DNA of 64,000 bases from Herpetosiphonaceae bacterium (GTDB taxonomy: Bacteria; Chloroflexota; Chloroflexia; Chloroflexales; Herpetosiphonaceae): positions 62,001 through 126,000 of the forward strand of contig BPHZ01000005.1 of NCBI GenBank assembly GCA_026003835.1, in the 5' to 3' direction. Shown here piece after piece: positions 43,450 through 52,820 of the stretch (its first letter is position 1; each line of letters starts with the position of its first letter). Below the pieces are notes generated by a model. That model searched no databases and was not told where the DNA came from. It saw only the letters and a program-made list of their open reading frames with translations. The translations under genes were made by a program, and so were the position numbers.

Positions 43450-43614
43450 ATGTACCATAAACACATTGTGTATGACCGGGAAACAAAAGACTTTGCGATG
43501 TACCTCGACCACGAGCTGGTGGGATATGCGCGCACTTATCTAGAGGCTGAGGTTACCCTGGATCAGTTAGTTTACGAGCTGCTTGCCAGCGGCCATTTTC
43601 CTCAGGCCGCCTAA
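43450..43614 (+). CDS. Small protein of 54 aa, probable SOS gene
   Basis: MYHKHIVYDRETKDFAMYL begins a compact, tyrosine- and acid-rich protein ending LLASGHFPQAA. Ribosome site GAGGGAG, own promoter and own terminator make it a real transcription unit. I do not know its function. The mix of short strands and one helix suggests a small folded domain. It might be a DNA-damage-response factor given the LexA-like box. Confidence 0.7.
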   Translation: MYHKHIVYDRETKDFAMYLDHELVGYARTYLEAEVTLDQLVYELLASGHFPQAA

Positions 43615-43655
43615 CGTTGCCCTCCTTCTCTATCAGGTAGGCGCTCGTAAGCGTT

Positions 43656-43688
43656 GCCCCTACGCCCTCTGGTGTAGGGGCTTTTTTT
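43656..43688 (+). terminator. Intrinsic terminator
   Basis: GCCCCTACGCC (43656-43666) pairs with GGTGTAGGGGC (43671-43681), CTCT loop, followed by seven T (43682-43688). Confidence 0.9.
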
Positions 43689-43829
43689 GTTGCTCAGCGG
43701 CTTCCCGTTTTTTGGCTTTACTGAACGGTTAGAGGGATGACACCGTCATGCCCGTGCCTATGTGCATTGCGATCCCCTGGAGATTGATGTATCCTTTTGA
43801 GGTCCAAATCTCTAGCTGGAGGAGGCACG

Positions 43830-45122
43830 ATGGAGCGCGAGCCAGCAGATCTGCTTATCACTCATGTGGGGAGGCTTATCACCTGTGCAGCAGCTGACGG
43901 GCCCAAACGAGGCGCCGCGCAGCACGAGATCGAGGCGATCCACGATGCCGCTATCGCTGTCGGCAGTGGGAGAATCCTTGCTGTTGGCCTCACAGAAGCG
44001 CTCGATGGGCGTTTTGCTCCGGCCCGGCGTATCGATGCCGCTGGTGGTCTGGTTACCCCAGGCTTTGTCGATCCTCATACTCACGCCTGCTACGCCGGCG
44101 ATCGAGCAGATGAGTTCGAGCTGCGTATTGCCGGCGCGACCTATCAGCAGATTATGGCAGCCGGCGGCGGTATTATGCGCACAGTCCGCGCTACCCGTGC
44201 CGCATCAGTTGAGCAATTGGTCGCCGAGACTCGCCCACGCCTCGATCGGATGCTTGCCCATGGCACGACAACCGTGGAGATCAAAACAGGGTACGGCTTG
44301 ACGACCGAGGATGAGCTGAAGATGCTCGATGCTCTTGCTCGTCTTGATGCCGGGCATCCGATCTCGATCGTGCCTACATTTCTTGGGGCTCATGCCATCC
44401 CTGCTGAGTATCGCGATAACCCCGACGCCTATGTTGATATGGTTGTGGATGAAATGCTGCCGGCCGTCGCCCGCTGGAGGGACGCGCATCCCGGCGCGCC
44501 TGTGCCCCGTTTCTGTGATGTATTCTGCGAAACGGGCGCCTTTTCGCTTGAGCAGTCGAGGCGTATTCTGGAGCGGGCCAGAGAGCTTGGCTTTGAGCTG
44601 AAAATCCATGTCGATGAGTTCGATCCGCTGGGTGGGACGCCGCTGGCTGTTGAACTTGGCGCCGTCTCCGCTGATCATCTCGTGGCCACTCCATCCGAGC
44701 ATGTCGCGCTGTTGGCGCGCTCGGCGACTGTCGCTATCGCACTTCCTGGAACGCCCTTTGGCCTTGGGCACTACCACTTCACTCCTGGTCGAGCGATCAT
44801 CGATGCCGGCGGGGCGCTGGCCCTTGCGACTGACTGTAATCCTGGCACAAGCGTTTGCGAATCGATTCCTTTGATGATTGCCCTGGCCTGTCGCGCAATG
44901 CGCATCACCCCTGCCGAGGCGCTCCATGCTGCGACGATCAACGCCGCCTACGGCATCGGGATGGGCCATGAGATCGGGAGCCTGCAGCCGGGCAAGCGCG
45001 CCGATCTGTTGATCCACGATGTGCCGAGCGAGACGCATCTGGCCTATCGATTTGGCTCCAATCCTGTTAAGATGGTTATTAAAGATGGTCGTGTGGTTTG
45101 GGAGAGAGGAGCGCTGCCGTGA
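43830..45122 (+). CDS. hutI: Imidazolonepropionase
   Basis: 430 residues. The metal site PHTHACYAGDRADEFELR, HGTTTVEIKTGYGLTTEDE, PTFLGAHAIPAEY, HVDEFDPLGG and ALATDCNPGTS fit HutI, which opens imidazolone-5-propionate in histidine breakdown. GGAGGAGG precedes ATG 43830. No other hut gene is in the window. Its stop overlaps the next gene's GTG by 4 bp. Confidence 0.92.
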   Translation: MEREPADLLITHVGRLITCAAADGPKRGAAQHEIEAIHDAAIAVGSGRILAVGLTEALDGRFAPARRIDAAGGLVTPGFVDPHTHACYAGDRADEFELRIAGATYQQIMAAGGGIMRTVRATRAASVEQLVAETRPRLDRMLAHGTTTVEIKTGYGLTTEDELKMLDALARLDAGHPISIVPTFLGAHAIPAEYRDNPDAYVDMVVDEMLPAVARWRDAHPGAPVPRFCDVFCETGAFSLEQSRRILERARELGFELKIHVDEFDPLGGTPLAVELGAVSADHLVATPSEHVALLARSATVAIALPGTPFGLGHYHFTPGRAIIDAGGALALATDCNPGTSVCESIPLMIALACRAMRITPAEALHAATINAAYGIGMGHEIGSLQPGKRADLLIHDVPSETHLAYRFGSNPVKMVIKDGRVVWERGALP

Positions 45123-46205
45123 CTGAGCGCATCAGAACGATCCTTGAAGAGCTGAGCAGGACCGCTGTCGATTGGCGAACGACTGTGTACGATGTGCGGT
45201 TGGTGGAAGAGCAGGGTCGGCTGATCCTTGAGGGGGAGGTATTCGATCCGGCCTTGCATGACCGCGTGGTGCAGACGTTGGCTGCGGCATTGCCGGGCAT
45301 GGAGATCGTCGATCAACTAGGTGTGCTGATCAACGGCCCAGACTATAGCTGGGCGATCGTCTCTAGACCGATCCTGAATCTGCGGCGGCAGCCTGATCAC
45401 AGTGCGGAACTTCTCACACAGGCCACGTTCGGCGAGCCGGTAGAGGTGCTGCGCCGTCAGGGTGAGTGGTCCTTTGTGCGCGTCAGCGACGGCTACTTAG
45501 GATGGGTCCATGCTCTTGGCCTGCTGTCTGTATCGCAGGAGCATGCGTGTTCCTACCGTGCAGACGCCTCACATCTGGTTGGTCAGGGTATTGTGCCATG
45601 CTACGACGAGACTGGTCGACAGGTATCCCTGCTCCCGTTCGGTGTTCCTGTCCAGGTAGAACGAGTCGTCGCCGGCACTGCTTACCTCAGGACACCCGAA
45701 GGTGTATACTGGCGTGTGGCCGAGGATGCCCTTGTTAAGGTTGAGGAGCGGCCTCGACCTAATCAGGAGGGGGATCGCGCGGCTGTGCAGCATGCTGGAA
45801 CGCTTTGTCGGGGTTCCCTATCTCTGGGGTGGATCGACCCCCTTCGGCTTCGACTGTTCCGGTCTGGTGCAGACAGCGCTCCGCTTTCTGGGCATGAACG
45901 TGCCCCGTGACGCCGATATGCAGTCGCAGATAGGTCTACCGGTTGATCAAGACGACATCCGCAAAGGCGATCTCCTCTTCTTTACAAGCCATACCGTGGA
46001 GGGCGATAAGCGCCACCAGGATGTGAGGCATGTGGCGATCGCCTTGGGCGGGGATCGCCTGCTGCATGCCAATCAACGCTTCTGGGCAGTGACGGTGAAC
46101 AGCCTGAATCCCGATCACTCTCATAGTCTTCCCCAGCTCCGCCCGCTGCTGGTCGCTGTTCGGCGGTATACGCTTGAGGATGAGCAGTCAGGAACCCACC
46201 GCTGA
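45119..46205 (+). CDS. SH3b-NlpC/P60 endopeptidase (frameshifted as sequenced)
   Basis: GTG 45119 overlaps the hutI stop (GTGA). A BON-like N-terminus, two SH3b domains (about residues 75-140 and 150-215) and an NlpC/P60 catalytic domain (Cys in FDCSGLVQTAL, His in RHVAIALGGD) are present. The frame breaks at G5 (45769-45773); removing one G restores NQEGIARLCSMLERF into the peptidase and gives 361 residues. These enzymes cleave D-Glu-diamino-acid bonds in muropeptides, yielding L-Ala-D-Glu for the epimerase at 47515. The IsrB element begins at its stop codon. Confidence 0.82.
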
Positions 46206-46423
46206 AGCGGCTGGGCTTGCGGAAGGGCTAACGCGACGCAAGTCCTGACTACCGGGCCGGTTCATTTGGCAGCAGCGCGAGGGGCTACAAGAACGGTCGA
46301 ATGCCCCCCTCGTTCGACCCGCTTCTGGCCGCGCCCACGCCGATGTCCTCCGGGACTACGCCCCTCGTGCAACCGGGAAGGGGAATCACACCCCGGCCTC
46401 GACCGGGAGAAGGGTAATCTCTG
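46206..46423 (+). ncRNA. OmegaRNA of the IsrB system
   Basis: The 218 nt before isrB are non-coding, GC-rich and full of short hairpins (for example CCGCTGAAGCGG at the 5' end), with a conserved-looking GGGCTAACGCGACGCAAG stretch and an end at the isrB start (AGAAGGGTAATCTCTG). This position and size match omegaRNAs of IscB/IsrB. The guide would come from sequence just 5' of the element, the 3' end of the peptidase gene. Confidence 0.7.
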
Positions 46424-47479
46424 ATGCGTGTACCAGTCGTCGATAGCAGAGGCATTCCGCTGATGCCCTGCACGCCCGCCAAAGCGCGGCACCTGCTCAG
46501 ACAGGGCAAGGCTCGTCCGAAGTGGGACAAACTTGGGATCTTCTACGTCCAACTGACCTACGAGCAAGAGCCAAGCAATCAGCCGCTCGTGGTCGGGGTC
46601 GATCCCGGCAGCACGTTCGAGGGCTATTCGGTGGTCGGGACGCAAGACACCGTACTGAACCTGATGGCGGAAGCGCCCACGCACGTCAAGGATGCGGTCG
46701 AAGTGCGGCGCACGATGCGACGAGCACGGCGGCACCGCACGAAGTGGCGGCGTCCAAGCCGAAACAACAACCGGCTTGCCGGGAAGAGGCGCATCCCGCC
46801 CTCGACTCGCAGTCGGTGGGAAGCGAAGGCCCGGATCGTGGCCCGACTCACGCGTCTCCTGCCGTTGACCGATGCCGCCGTCGAGGATGTGCAGGCGGTC
46901 ACACGCAAGGGCAAGGGCGGTACGTGGAACACGTCGTTCAGTCCGGTTCAGGTCGGGAAGGACCATCTGTACCGCTTGCTCAAAGGCATGGGCCTGGCCG
47001 TCTGGAAATACGAAGGCTGGCAAACGAAGGAAGCACGCGACCGCTTCGGGCTCAAGAAAAGCAAGAGCAAGTCACGCCGGTCGTTCGAATCACACGCGGT
47101 TGACGCCTGGGTCCTGGCGGCAACCGTGAGTGGAGCGACCGCCCCAACCTGGATGCGGCTGTGGTACGTCACGACCATTCGCCTGCATCGTCGCCAACTC
47201 CACCGGCTGCAACCGGCGAAGGGCGGGAAGCGAGCGCCCTACGGCGGCACTCGATCTCTCGGGTTGAAGCGCGGAACGTTGGTCAGGCACCCGAGGTACG
47301 GGTTGTGTGCTGTGGGCGGATGCGACCGCAAGCGCGGAACGATCAGCTTACACGACTACCGCACGAACAAGCGGCTCACCCAGGGGGCGAAGGCGGCAGA
47401 CTGCCGAGTGCTCACTTGGACACCATATCGTACCTATCTAGCTGAAGCCGCTGAAGCAAGGCGCTCCTCCCGCCGCTGA
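46424..47479 (+). CDS. isrB: IsrB: RuvC-type RNA-guided nickase, HNH-less
   Basis: 351 residues. The N-terminal PLMP domain (GIPLMPCTPAKARHLLRQGKA), RuvC-I (VVGVDPGSTFEGYSVV), Arg-rich bridge helix (RRTMRRARRHRTKWRRPSRN), RuvC-II (AAVEDVQAV) and RuvC-III (ESHAVDAWVLAA) are all present with their catalytic acids. RuvC-II passes straight to SFSPVQVGKDHLY, so the HNH insert of IscB is absent, which defines IsrB. Such proteins nick DNA guided by omegaRNA. Basic throughout, with a C-terminal RNA-binding region. High Arg codon content is unlike neighbouring genes and consistent with transfer. Confidence 0.88.
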   Translation: MRVPVVDSRGIPLMPCTPAKARHLLRQGKARPKWDKLGIFYVQLTYEQEPSNQPLVVGVDPGSTFEGYSVVGTQDTVLNLMAEAPTHVKDAVEVRRTMRRARRHRTKWRRPSRNNNRLAGKRRIPPSTRSRWEAKARIVARLTRLLPLTDAAVEDVQAVTRKGKGGTWNTSFSPVQVGKDHLYRLLKGMGLAVWKYEGWQTKEARDRFGLKKSKSKSRRSFESHAVDAWVLAATVSGATAPTWMRLWYVTTIRLHRRQLHRLQPAKGGKRAPYGGTRSLGLKRGTLVRHPRYGLCAVGGCDRKRGTISLHDYRTNKRLTQGAKAADCRVLTWTPYRTYLAEAAEARRSSRR

Positions 47480-47514
47480 AGCGGGTGGGTTTCCGCGCCT
47501 AAAGGAGAGAGACT

Positions 47515-48537
47515 ATGAAGCTGCGCTATACGTCGATCGAGCTTCAGCTGCGTCGAACCTTTCGTATTGCCCATGGCGCCAGCGATACCCGCCGTAACCT
47601 TCTGCTTCGCCTGGACGAAGGCTGGGGCGAAGCGGCGCCTGTCGCCTACCATGGCGAGGATGCCGAGTTCGTCGCCGCCTTCCTAGAGCATCACCGGCAC
47701 GTTATCGAGGCTCTCTCGGATCCCTCGGCGATTGTCTGGCTGATGCGCCGGCTGGATGGCAGTCAGGCGGGCAGAGCCGCGGTTGATATGGCGCTGCACG
47801 ATGCCCTGGGGCGCCGCCTGGGTACTCCTGTACGCGCGCTACTTGGACTGAGCATCCTTGCGCATGCTCCAACGTCCTTTACCCTGCCGATTGCCAGCCC
47901 CGACGAGTTGGCGGTTCAAGCTCAGGCAGCTGCCGCCTATCCGATTCTCAAGGTGAAGCTTGGCGGCAGTGATGACCTGCAAGCGCTGCGGATCATCCGT
48001 GAGCATGCTCCCTCTGCACGGCTGCGGGTGGATGCTAACGGCGGTTGGACGGTTGAGCAAGGGCTTGCGTTGCTGCCGGTGCTGGCCGATATGGGCGTGG
48101 AGCTTGTCGAGCAGCCGCTACCGAAAGGTGAGATCGAAGGGCTGCGCCAGCTGCGCCGGGCAGCGCACGGCCTTCCGATCATTGCCGACGAGAGTGTGCG
48201 TGTGGCGCGGGATATCCCGCCGCTGGCCGGCGCCGTCGATGGAGTCAATATCAAGTTGCAGAAGGCGGGAGGGATCATCGAGGCGCTGGCGGCGATCCAG
48301 ACGGCACGCGCTCACGATATGCGGGTTATGCTGGGCTGCATGATCGAGTCCAGTCTGGGGGTCGCGGCGGCGCTTGCGCTTGCTCCGCTCGCCGACGACC
48401 TCGATCTCGACGGACCGCTGCTTATTGCCAATGACCCGTTCAGCGGCATTGTCTTCGAAGGTGCTGTACTGGTGCCGCCTCAAGCGCCCGGGTTGGGCGT
48501 TCAACCGTCAGTATCGCTCACCGATCTGATACCCTGA
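47515..48537 (+). CDS. Dipeptide (L-Ala-D/L-Glu) epimerase, enolase superfamily
   Basis: 340 residues. Catalytic lysines in YPILKVKLGG, metal ligands in RVDANGGW, VEQPL and ADESV, and the last-strand NIKLQKAGGI match muconate-lactonising/dipeptide epimerase enzymes. It would convert L-Ala-D-Glu from cell-wall recycling to L-Ala-L-Glu. AAAGGAGAG precedes ATG 47515, which lies only about 15 bp after the IsrB element. In other bacteria the epimerase and NlpC/P60 genes are adjacent, so the element has entered between them. Confidence 0.87.
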   Translation: MKLRYTSIELQLRRTFRIAHGASDTRRNLLLRLDEGWGEAAPVAYHGEDAEFVAAFLEHHRHVIEALSDPSAIVWLMRRLDGSQAGRAAVDMALHDALGRRLGTPVRALLGLSILAHAPTSFTLPIASPDELAVQAQAAAAYPILKVKLGGSDDLQALRIIREHAPSARLRVDANGGWTVEQGLALLPVLADMGVELVEQPLPKGEIEGLRQLRRAAHGLPIIADESVRVARDIPPLAGAVDGVNIKLQKAGGIIEALAAIQTARAHDMRVMLGCMIESSLGVAAALALAPLADDLDLDGPLLIANDPFSGIVFEGAVLVPPQAPGLGVQPSVSLTDLIP

Positions 48538-48548
48538 GCAAGACGACA

Positions 48549-48577
48549 AAACGGCGGCGCTGCAAGCGTCGCCGTTT
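48549..48577. terminator. Hairpin terminator between convergent genes
   Basis: AAACGGCGGCGC (48549-48560) pairs with GCGTCGCCGTTT (48566-48577), one G-T pair, 5-nt loop, between the epimerase and lexA. Confidence 0.75.
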
Positions 48578-48615
48578 GCCTGAAGGGCAGAATGGACCTT
48601 TGAGAGAGGGGGTGA

Positions 48616-49245
48616 CTAAATCAGCCGGCGGATGACACCGACGACTCGGCCCTGTACCTCGACATTATCCGCGCGTACATAGATCGGGCTCATCGTCACA
48701 TTCGCCGGCTGAAGGCGAACCTGCTGGCCCTCCCAGTAGATGCGCTTGAGCGTCACTTCATTCTCATCGCGCAGCCGGACCGCGACCATCTGACCGTTTT
48801 CTGCCGTCGGCTGGTAGTGGAGCAGCACAACATCGCCGTCATCGACCAGCGCATCGATCATCGAGTGTCCCTTCACGCGGAGAGCATAAATCTCTTTGAG
48901 CCGCTCGGGGGGCCCGAACTCCTGTGGTACGTCGATCGTCTCCTCGGGGATACTCTCGCCGGGCACCGGGATGGGCTGGCCTGCTGCGATAGCGCCGAGC
49001 AGCGGGACGCTATAGCCCTGCCCCTCCTCGACGAGCAGCTCGATACCGCGCGAGATCTTGTTGCTGCGCCGGATGTAGCCTTTCTGCTCCAGTGCGCGAA
49101 GATTATAGGCGACAACCGAAGTCGAGGAGATCTTAAGATCCTCCTGGATCTGGCGTATCGCTGGCGGGTAGCCTTCTCGCTGCACAAAATTCTTGATATA
49201 ATCCAGGATGCGCTCCTGACGCTGAGATAGACTATGATTGTCCAT
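48616..49245 (-). CDS. lexA: SOS repressor LexA
   Basis: 209 residues. The winged-helix N-terminus (RQERILDYIKNFVQREGYPPAIRQI in segments; SSTSVVAYNLRALEQKGYI), the Ala-Gly cleavage site in LLGAIAAGQPIP, catalytic Ser in VKGHSMIDALVDDGD and Lys in NEVTLKRIY make a complete autocleaving LexA. GGAAGG precedes ATG 49245; the longer frame start at 49317 has no ribosome site. It represses its own gene through the box in its promoter. Confidence 0.95.
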   Translation of the reverse strand: MDNHSLSQRQERILDYIKNFVQREGYPPAIRQIQEDLKISSTSVVAYNLRALEQKGYIRRSNKISRGIELLVEEGQGYSVPLLGAIAAGQPIPVPGESIPEETIDVPQEFGPPERLKEIYALRVKGHSMIDALVDDGDVVLLHYQPTAENGQMVAVRLRDENEVTLKRIYWEGQQVRLQPANVTMSPIYVRADNVEVQGRVVGVIRRLI

Positions 49246-49332
49246 CGCCCTTCCTTTCTTGTGCGCGTCCGTGATCATCAACCTTATAATCGCTTCGATC
49301 AAAACAGACGCAAACACGTTCTACTAGCTGCC

Positions 49333-49362
49333 ATTATAAAGGGAGCACCTTTGTTCTGTCAA
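49333..49362 (-). promoter_or_regulatory. lexA promoter with LexA-like operator
   Basis: Minus strand: TTGACA, 18 bp, TATAAT. The spacer contains AGAACAAAGGTGCT (49344-49357 on plus as its complement), matching the box upstream of 43450 at 12 of 14 positions. Confidence 0.7.
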
Positions 49363-49416
49363 GCCCTTTGTACATCGCCACAGCAGTATGCGTTCTCTTC
49401 GATGAGGGGGTAAAAA

Positions 49417-52201
49417 ATGAAGAGGGAAGCCGGCCATAATATCCATAGGCAGCATACCCAGACTCAAAGACAGACAGCGCTTGAGCAGCAGCAACTCGAT
49501 CCGGGAACACCCAGCATTGTGGCTCGTCGGGCTGTATTCGAGCCAGCGGCAACGTTGCGAACTAGCGATGTTCTCGCACTTCAGCGCAGTATGGGCAACC
49601 GGGCGACTCATCGCCTGCTTGGGAGGATGACGCAGCAGCACGCTGGAGCTGCTCCCACTATGCTGCTGTCGCAGCGCAAGCCGGTACCCCTCCAGCGGAC
49701 TCCACGGATCATCCAGCGGATTGGAGAGCTTCCCTTCAAGGACTCCTACCAGCGCTTCGTTCAGGATCCTGATTGGCATAAGCAGGCCGAGTCATATGAG
49801 CGAAGTCTTGGTAGCTATGCGTATAACCACCCCAAGGCCGTCGCTGCTGCGAAGGGCGCCCTCGACCGGCTCAAAGAAGTCCTGGTCTCCTACTATCACG
49901 ATATGCGTAACGGCAACGATAATCAGCTCGGGGAGAATGAGATTCTCAAGGCGTTCGGCAAGGATGATACAACCAGTGCTGGTCAAGTGGGCGAGGATGT
50001 TAATCGAATCAGGGAAGTTTTTGCAAAGGGGAATCTACGCGAGCAGATGACCGCCTTCTACAATGCCGCCTACTATAAAGCCGGCAAAGGCCCCGATCTT
50101 GGAGTCAGCCTTAAGGCCATCCTGCATGATATCACGCTAGGCAATACCTATAAAGAGAAGCTGGCTAAAGATCTCCGGCTTGACGCTAAGGCACTGAAGG
50201 ACCAATCGGGCTTTCTTAAAGGTTATCAGCGCTCGCTCCTCTACAAGGGCGCCAATCAGTTTTTCCCCGGCAAAGCCTATAACTTTGGCGAGGATATCTT
50301 CGCTCTCGGCAACCTGACCTATCAATCTGATGATAAGGCTCTAACAAACACCCTTGAGCTGGCTAAGAGCCAGAAGGACCGCAAAGATCGCTCCGATGCG
50401 GAAAAGGCTATGGGGCCTAAGAAGAAGACCCCGCGCGATTATGATACCATGAACACGCCGCTCTCGGATCGTGAGATAGCCTATCTCAAGGAGAAAAATT
50501 CGCCCTTGAAAGTAATGGGCTTCAAGTTGGAGGAGATTGATAAGGCCAACGTGACCTTTGACGCCGATGGCAAGCCGGTCGACAAGCGCGATAACCAGCG
50601 CCTTGAGATGGAGTATAAATACAAAACCAAGCGGAAGCTCGTCTGGAAGGGTTTGCGGCCTAAGATCGAGAAACGCTATGAGATCGCTATGAAAAGGGGC
50701 AAGCCGGTGGTCAAAAAGTATCTCAAGGTCGTTCCCGAGGAGAAGACGATCACCAACCGGCGGGCCGGCGATCTTAAGCCGGGGTGAACAGGGGCCGGAG
50801 CTGCCACTCGAGTGGATCGAGGGGTCGGCCTGGTTCGAGATCGATCCCAACGCCGAGTGGTATAAAAAGGTTCACGACCAGATGGGCATGCCGGTGGTGG
50901 CGGGTCTCTCCGGTACTACTGCGCGCATGCTCAGCGCCTTCAAGTGGCTCCAGGCCGGTAATCCGCTGGATTTCCGGCTCGCGATTATGGGCTGGATGCT
51001 CACCTCCTGGGATCACTCGCTCTATGAGATCTTCCGTGGCTCGCAGATCGCGGGCGTCACCGCTGGTGAGACCACCGCAAATGTTGTCGATATGTACAAG
51101 AATGTGCCGCCTCTAACGGCGGAGGAGCTGCGCACAAAGGTCTGTATCGATAATATGTTCCCTCACGAACATATCTATATGAAGCAGACGCAGGAGAGCG
51201 ATAAGAATAAGCCGCAGCTGATGGAGCCGGGATCGAACATTGTGTCGACCGGCAAGCAGAAGTATGAAGCGATCAAGAAAGAGGCTGCCGCGCCAGGGAC
51301 AAACGTGGGCTTGCAGAAGCAGTTGACTGATGCCGGGACCACTGCGACGGATGTCATGAAGAGGCTGAGTCCCGCCCATGCTGTTGCTATCGCAGGCTAT
51401 ACCGGCGGTATGCACGATCTGCTGAACGTGGTAATGACCATGCCCGAGGTTGTGGCGAGGCGCTCGATTAAGTCGAAGCTCCATTCCCGTATTAACTACT
51501 ATATCGAGTCCTGGCTGCTCGATGCTAAGGAGTTTGAACTCTCCAAGACCGGCAAGTCTTTGCCAAAGGAAGAACAAGAGCGGAAGCAGTATCTGCAGGA
51601 ACATTACGAAGAATGGATCGCCTCGCTAGACCCGTTTAAGAAGTTGCTTCTGGACGAAGCTGATAAGGTGGTGCAGACGGATCCCAACCAGCCGATCAAG
51701 GCCATGATTGCGGCGATGAAGCCCACTCGCGATAGCCTTAAGATTGATGAGGTGGGAGATAAGCTCTATGATGAGCTAAAGATCCATGCCAATATGACAA
51801 TCGAGGGGCTAATGAACTTACCGCCGGTCAATAACGTCACGGTCTATCGCGGCGATTGGAAGGCAAACACCTCCTGGGCCTACAGCAGCAACAATTTGAC
51901 CTTCAATCAGTTCACCAGCACCAGCCGTGATGAGAAGCAAGCCAAAGATTTTGCCAAGCGCTACGCCAATAGCACGGTTGCTCTGAGTATTCCTCTCCTC
52001 GGGGAGATCCGAAGCTCCTATCCGATACTACTGAAGATGAAGCTGACCGGCAAGGGCGGGCGGGATATCTCTTATCTCTCGAAGTTTACCAGTGAGAAAG
52101 AGATTTTGCTAATGCCAGGCACGAAATTCCAGACCGATGCCAACGGCTACCGCTGGGATAGTAAGGAGAAGATGTATATTTGGGAGATGACCGAGGTCTG
52201 A
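49417..52201 (+). CDS. LQRxxGN-leader ADP-ribosyltransferase toxin (frameshifted as sequenced)
   Basis: ATG 49417 (GAGGGGG upstream). The leader has VLALQRSMGNRATHRLLGR, the same motif as the toxin candidate at 39735. A long Lys-rich helical middle follows. The frame stops at 50787 after GGGG (50781-50784); removing one G continues GDLKPGEQGPELPLEWIEG to 52201, 927 residues in all. The C-terminus is an ADP-ribosyltransferase of the R-S-E class: VYRGDWKA (Arg), FTSTSRDEKQAKDFA (STS) and SEKEILLMPGTKF (ExE). I infer an NAD-dependent effector toxin exported by a contractile or related system. No immunity gene is evident; the small HTH gene downstream is not one. Confidence 0.78.
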
Positions 52202-52307
52202 GCGTAGCCCTGTCTTGGGGATACGAGCGGGATAAAAGGACAGACCCGCTCTCGCCCGGCTGTTTGAGTGGGCGCGGCACTGGCAGGTGTGGAGGGTCGG
52301 AAGCAGC

Positions 52308-52336
52308 GAGGTGCTGGCTTGTGATGCCAGCACCTC
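52308..52336 (+). terminator. Hairpin after the ADP-ribosyltransferase gene
   Basis: GAGGTGCTGGC (52308-52318) pairs perfectly with GCCAGCACCTC (52326-52336), 7-nt loop, no T run. Confidence 0.6.
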
Positions 52337-52460
52337 TGTATGGGTGGCTGCGACGAGCAGTTTGCCGTTAGTGGTCTGATGTTTGCTGAGTCGAGCAGTC
52401 CACAATGGTTTGCTTGGGGAAACCGGGCTGCTCCGGTCCTCGGCTGTGAGGGAGGTTGCC

Positions 52461-52712
52461 ATGGAGCAAGAACAGCAGCGTCGAACACTCTCGATCGATG
52501 AAGTTGCAGACGTGCTGAAGGTAGGCATCCCAACGGTGCAGAGCCTGATTAATCGGGGTTTGCTTCGCGTACACCATGAGGAAGATCAGGATTGCATCTT
52601 GTATGAAGATGTGGTAGCGTTTCTTCGAGCTGATCAGCGCCGCCTGCTTGTCGACGGCACCCAACCTTCGGATCTTGGTCTAACCTCTGGCGAAGAGTCT
52701 GAGCGCTCGTAG
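52461..52712 (+). CDS. Small excisionase/MerR-like DNA-binding protein
   Basis: 83 residues. LSIDEVADVLKVGIPTVQSLINRGLL is a helix-turn-helix of the excisionase/MerR type (given in part), followed by a wing (ILYEDVVAFL). The C-terminus is Ser/Glu-rich. GGGAGG precedes ATG 52461. It may regulate the toxin upstream or the DM13 gene downstream. Confidence 0.75.
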   Translation: MEQEQQRRTLSIDEVADVLKVGIPTVQSLINRGLLRVHHEEDQDCILYEDVVAFLRADQRRLLVDGTQPSDLGLTSGEESERS

Positions 52713-52820
52713 TGGGAGAGCCGGCGCGGATGGATCCTGGGCGCTACCTGTCCACTCCTCGGCCTCTGCGCTGCAGGCAACTCGTGAAACCTGGCGGTTT
52801 TGTGTAGAGGAGGTTGCTCC

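Larger units (their letters stand above)
46188..47500 (+). mobile_element. IS200/IS605-type element carrying isrB and omegaRNA, no transposase
   Basis: The left edge has CCACCGCTGAAGCGGCTGGG and the right edge CCGCTGAAGCGGGTGGG, related hairpins of the IS605 type. No TnpA is present, so it is non-autonomous or relies on a transposase elsewhere. Edges are estimates to within about 20 bp. The left end supplies the stop codon of the NlpC/P60 gene. Confidence 0.7.

Noticed and set aside
50882..52201. Separate ADP-ribosyltransferase gene starting at 50882
   Set aside because: Coding signal continues upstream in frame to the G4 run and joins the leader protein; no ribosome site at 50882.
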